A stretch of 64,000 nucleotides of DNA, from positions 2,046,001 through 2,110,000 of the forward strand of contig NZ_CP014945.1 of NCBI RefSeq assembly GCF_001606025.1, read 5' to 3'. The position numbers and the translations under genes are program-made. The notes under the pieces were generated by a model that saw only the letters and a program-made list of their open reading frames with translations, made no database searches and was not told where the DNA came from. Positions 62,843-64,000 of the stretch are shown here, one piece after another (position 1 is the first letter of the stretch; the number at the start of each line of letters is the position of its first letter). The stretch comes from Psychrobacter alimentarius (GTDB lineage: Bacteria > Pseudomonadota > Gammaproteobacteria > Pseudomonadales > Moraxellaceae).

Positions 62843-63625
62843 CTAGGCCACCATCCCACCATCGAGTGTAAAGGCATGACCATTCATAAATGTGCTCTCA
62901 TCGCTGGCAAGCCATGCAATCGCGCCTGACACTTCATCAACCTCACCCAGACGACGTAGCGGACTGGCTTTGATGGTGGCTTCTTGCGCGCGCTCAGTCA
63001 TGTTTGCCATGGTGTTGCGTACCATTGGCGTATCGATAAAACTTGGACATACCGCATTAAAGCGAATATTAACGCGCGCGTATTCGTGGGCAGCGGACTT
63101 GGTCAGCCCCATCACGCCATGTTTGGCAGCACTATAAGCCGATAGCATGGGCGCGGAGCGCAAGCCTGCGATGGAGGCCACATTGATCACATGCCCACCG
63201 CCATTGGATGCCATACAAGTGACAGCAGCGCGCATACAGTGCCACACCCCTTTTAAATTGACGGCAATATTGCGATCAAAGTCTTCATCGCTCAGCTCAT
63301 GCATGGGCGCAGGCTGATGGTCGATACCCGCATTATTTATCACGACATCAAGGCCACCAAGTTCTTGCATGGCAAAAGCAAACAGCGCACGCACCTCATC
63401 GCCGCTCATTACATCCACCTTTTGAAAAACAATACTATTGCCTGCCTCTTGGCCTTGCTTGGCGACCGCTACCCCAAGTGCTTCTGCCAAATCGCCAATC
63501 ACAACTTTTGCACCGCGACTTGCCAGCAGCAGCGCACTGGCAGCACCGATGCCTGATGCACCGCCTGTGATTAAAATGCGTTTACCTGTCACGTCTGATG
63601 CAATTCCATTTGTACTTAATGTCAT
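62843..63625 (-). CDS. short-chain dehydrogenase/reductase
   Basis: 260 residues, classical SDR. ITGGASGIGAASALLLASRG binds cofactor; after strand 2 the GDLAEA loop with acidic Asp favours NAD. NNAGIDH, the Ser in NVASIAG and YSAAKHGVMGL complete the catalytic set. C-terminal FMNGHAFTLDGGMVA. It starts three bases after the stop of the reductase upstream, so they share an operon. Likely oxidises a 3-hydroxyacyl-CoA or a secondary alcohol. Confidence 0.92.
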   Translation of the reverse strand: MTLSTNGIASDVTGKRILITGGASGIGAASALLLASRGAKVVIGDLAEALGVAVAKQGQEAGNSIVFQKVDVMSGDEVRALFAFAMQELGGLDVVINNAGIDHQPAPMHELSDEDFDRNIAVNLKGVWHCMRAAVTCMASNGGGHVINVASIAGLRSAPMLSAYSAAKHGVMGLTKSAAHEYARVNIRFNAVCPSFIDTPMVRNTMANMTERAQEATIKASPLRRLGEVDEVSGAIAWLASDESTFMNGHAFTLDGGMVA

Positions 63626-63628
63626 GAT

Positions 63629-64000
63629 TTATTCCTCTACCTTGAGAACCAATTTACCGAAATTTTCCCCTTTAAACAGCATCATGAGCGTCTCAGGGAA
63701 AGTATCGATACCGTTAACGATATGATCTTTGACTTTGATGTCGCCCGATTGAATCCAGCCTGCAATCTCTTTCATAGCAATTGGATATTCTTTAACATTA
63801 TCAAATACCACAATCCCTTCCATGCGCGCCCGATTGACCAGTAGTGACAGATAGTTTGATGGGCCTTTGACCGCTTCAGTATTATTATATTGGCTGATTG
63901 CACCGCAAATGACGATACGCGCACGCAGATTAATCTGAGTCAGCACATCATTTAAGATATCACCGCCCACATTGTCAAAGTACACATCGACCCCATCTGG
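63629..64000 (-). CDS. zinc-free MDR-family NADP-dependent reductase, 5' part off the window
   Basis: The last 124 codons of a gene that runs off the right edge. VDVYFDNVGGDILNDVL, ARIVICGAISQYNN and the C-terminal FPETLMMLFKGENFGKLVLK are the signature of the leukotriene B4 12-hydroxydehydrogenase/YncB-CurA group, which reduces conjugated enones with NADPH. The frame stays open to the last base, so the start is outside. First known member of the unit with the two SDR genes. Confidence 0.9.
   Translation of the reverse strand, partial: PDGVDVYFDNVGGDILNDVLTQINLRARIVICGAISQYNNTEAVKGPSNYLSLLVNRARMEGIVVFDNVKEYPIAMKEIAGWIQSGDIKVKDHIVNGIDTFPETLMMLFKGENFGKLVLKVEE

Overview
The window (about 43% G+C by eye) reads as chromosome of a gamma-proteobacterium of the Moraxellaceae, most likely Psychrobacter. 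This rests on the malonate operon order madL-madM-mdcACDEGBH with a divergent GntR gene, which matches the Acinetobacter arrangement I know, and on base composition. The genus is inference. I saw no rRNA, tRNA or CRISPR.

Region 1 (0-11.2 kb) is one minus-strand operon of six genes. It is headed by a 1732-residue protein that joins an N-terminal tubulin/FtsZ-like nucleotide-binding domain to a C-terminal Hsp70/actin-like ATPase. It is followed by a membrane coiled-coil protein, a lipoprotein with a von Willebrand A-like metal-site motif, a soluble protein sharing a C-terminal domain with the coiled-coil protein, a Sel1-repeat protein and a tail-anchored protein. I recognise no named system here; it is the best candidate for something undescribed. 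Three small membrane or lipoprotein genes follow (11.3-13.8 kb).

Region 2 (13.9-25.3 kb) is a scarred mobile zone. It holds two related tyrosine recombinases with tails of about 300 residues, an IS3-family element, a second set of IS3 ends, two IS5-like MITE copies, and four broken genes (LysR, NarL, HxlR, RND pump). Between them survive a bestrophin-like channel, the NO dioxygenase gene hmp, and nsrR. The NsrR protein has an odd insertion between its cluster cysteines.

Region 3 (25.7-41.8 kb) is accessory metabolism and housekeeping: a LysR/symporter/class V aminotransferase unit, DUF1244, rluF, otsB-otsA, and a tight chain of acyl-CoA dehydrogenase-like, PIG-L deacetylase, methyltransferase and glycosyltransferase genes. 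The ots genes overlap and the chain follows with almost no gaps, suggesting one modified-glycan or glycolipid pathway. An orphan DarT-associated NADAR-type gene, a GST and a TauE/SafE exporter follow.

Region 4 (41.9-50.3 kb) is a complete biotin-independent malonate decarboxylase operon with MadLM transporter and divergent GntR regulator, whose start is preceded by a perfect TTTTGTATACAAAA palindrome.

Region 5 (50.4-57.1 kb) is a beta-oxidation-type operon (acyl-CoA dehydrogenase, thiolase, FadB/J-like protein, CaiB/AMACR-like protein) with a divergent TetR gene and two matching operator-like repeats between them. Region 6 (57.4-64 kb) has a HAD phosphatase, an unknown protein, a likely 51-residue gene, a SotB-like exporter, arfB, a CitE-like lyase, two SDRs and a partial zinc-free MDR reductase, again suggesting acyl-CoA or keto-acid catabolism.
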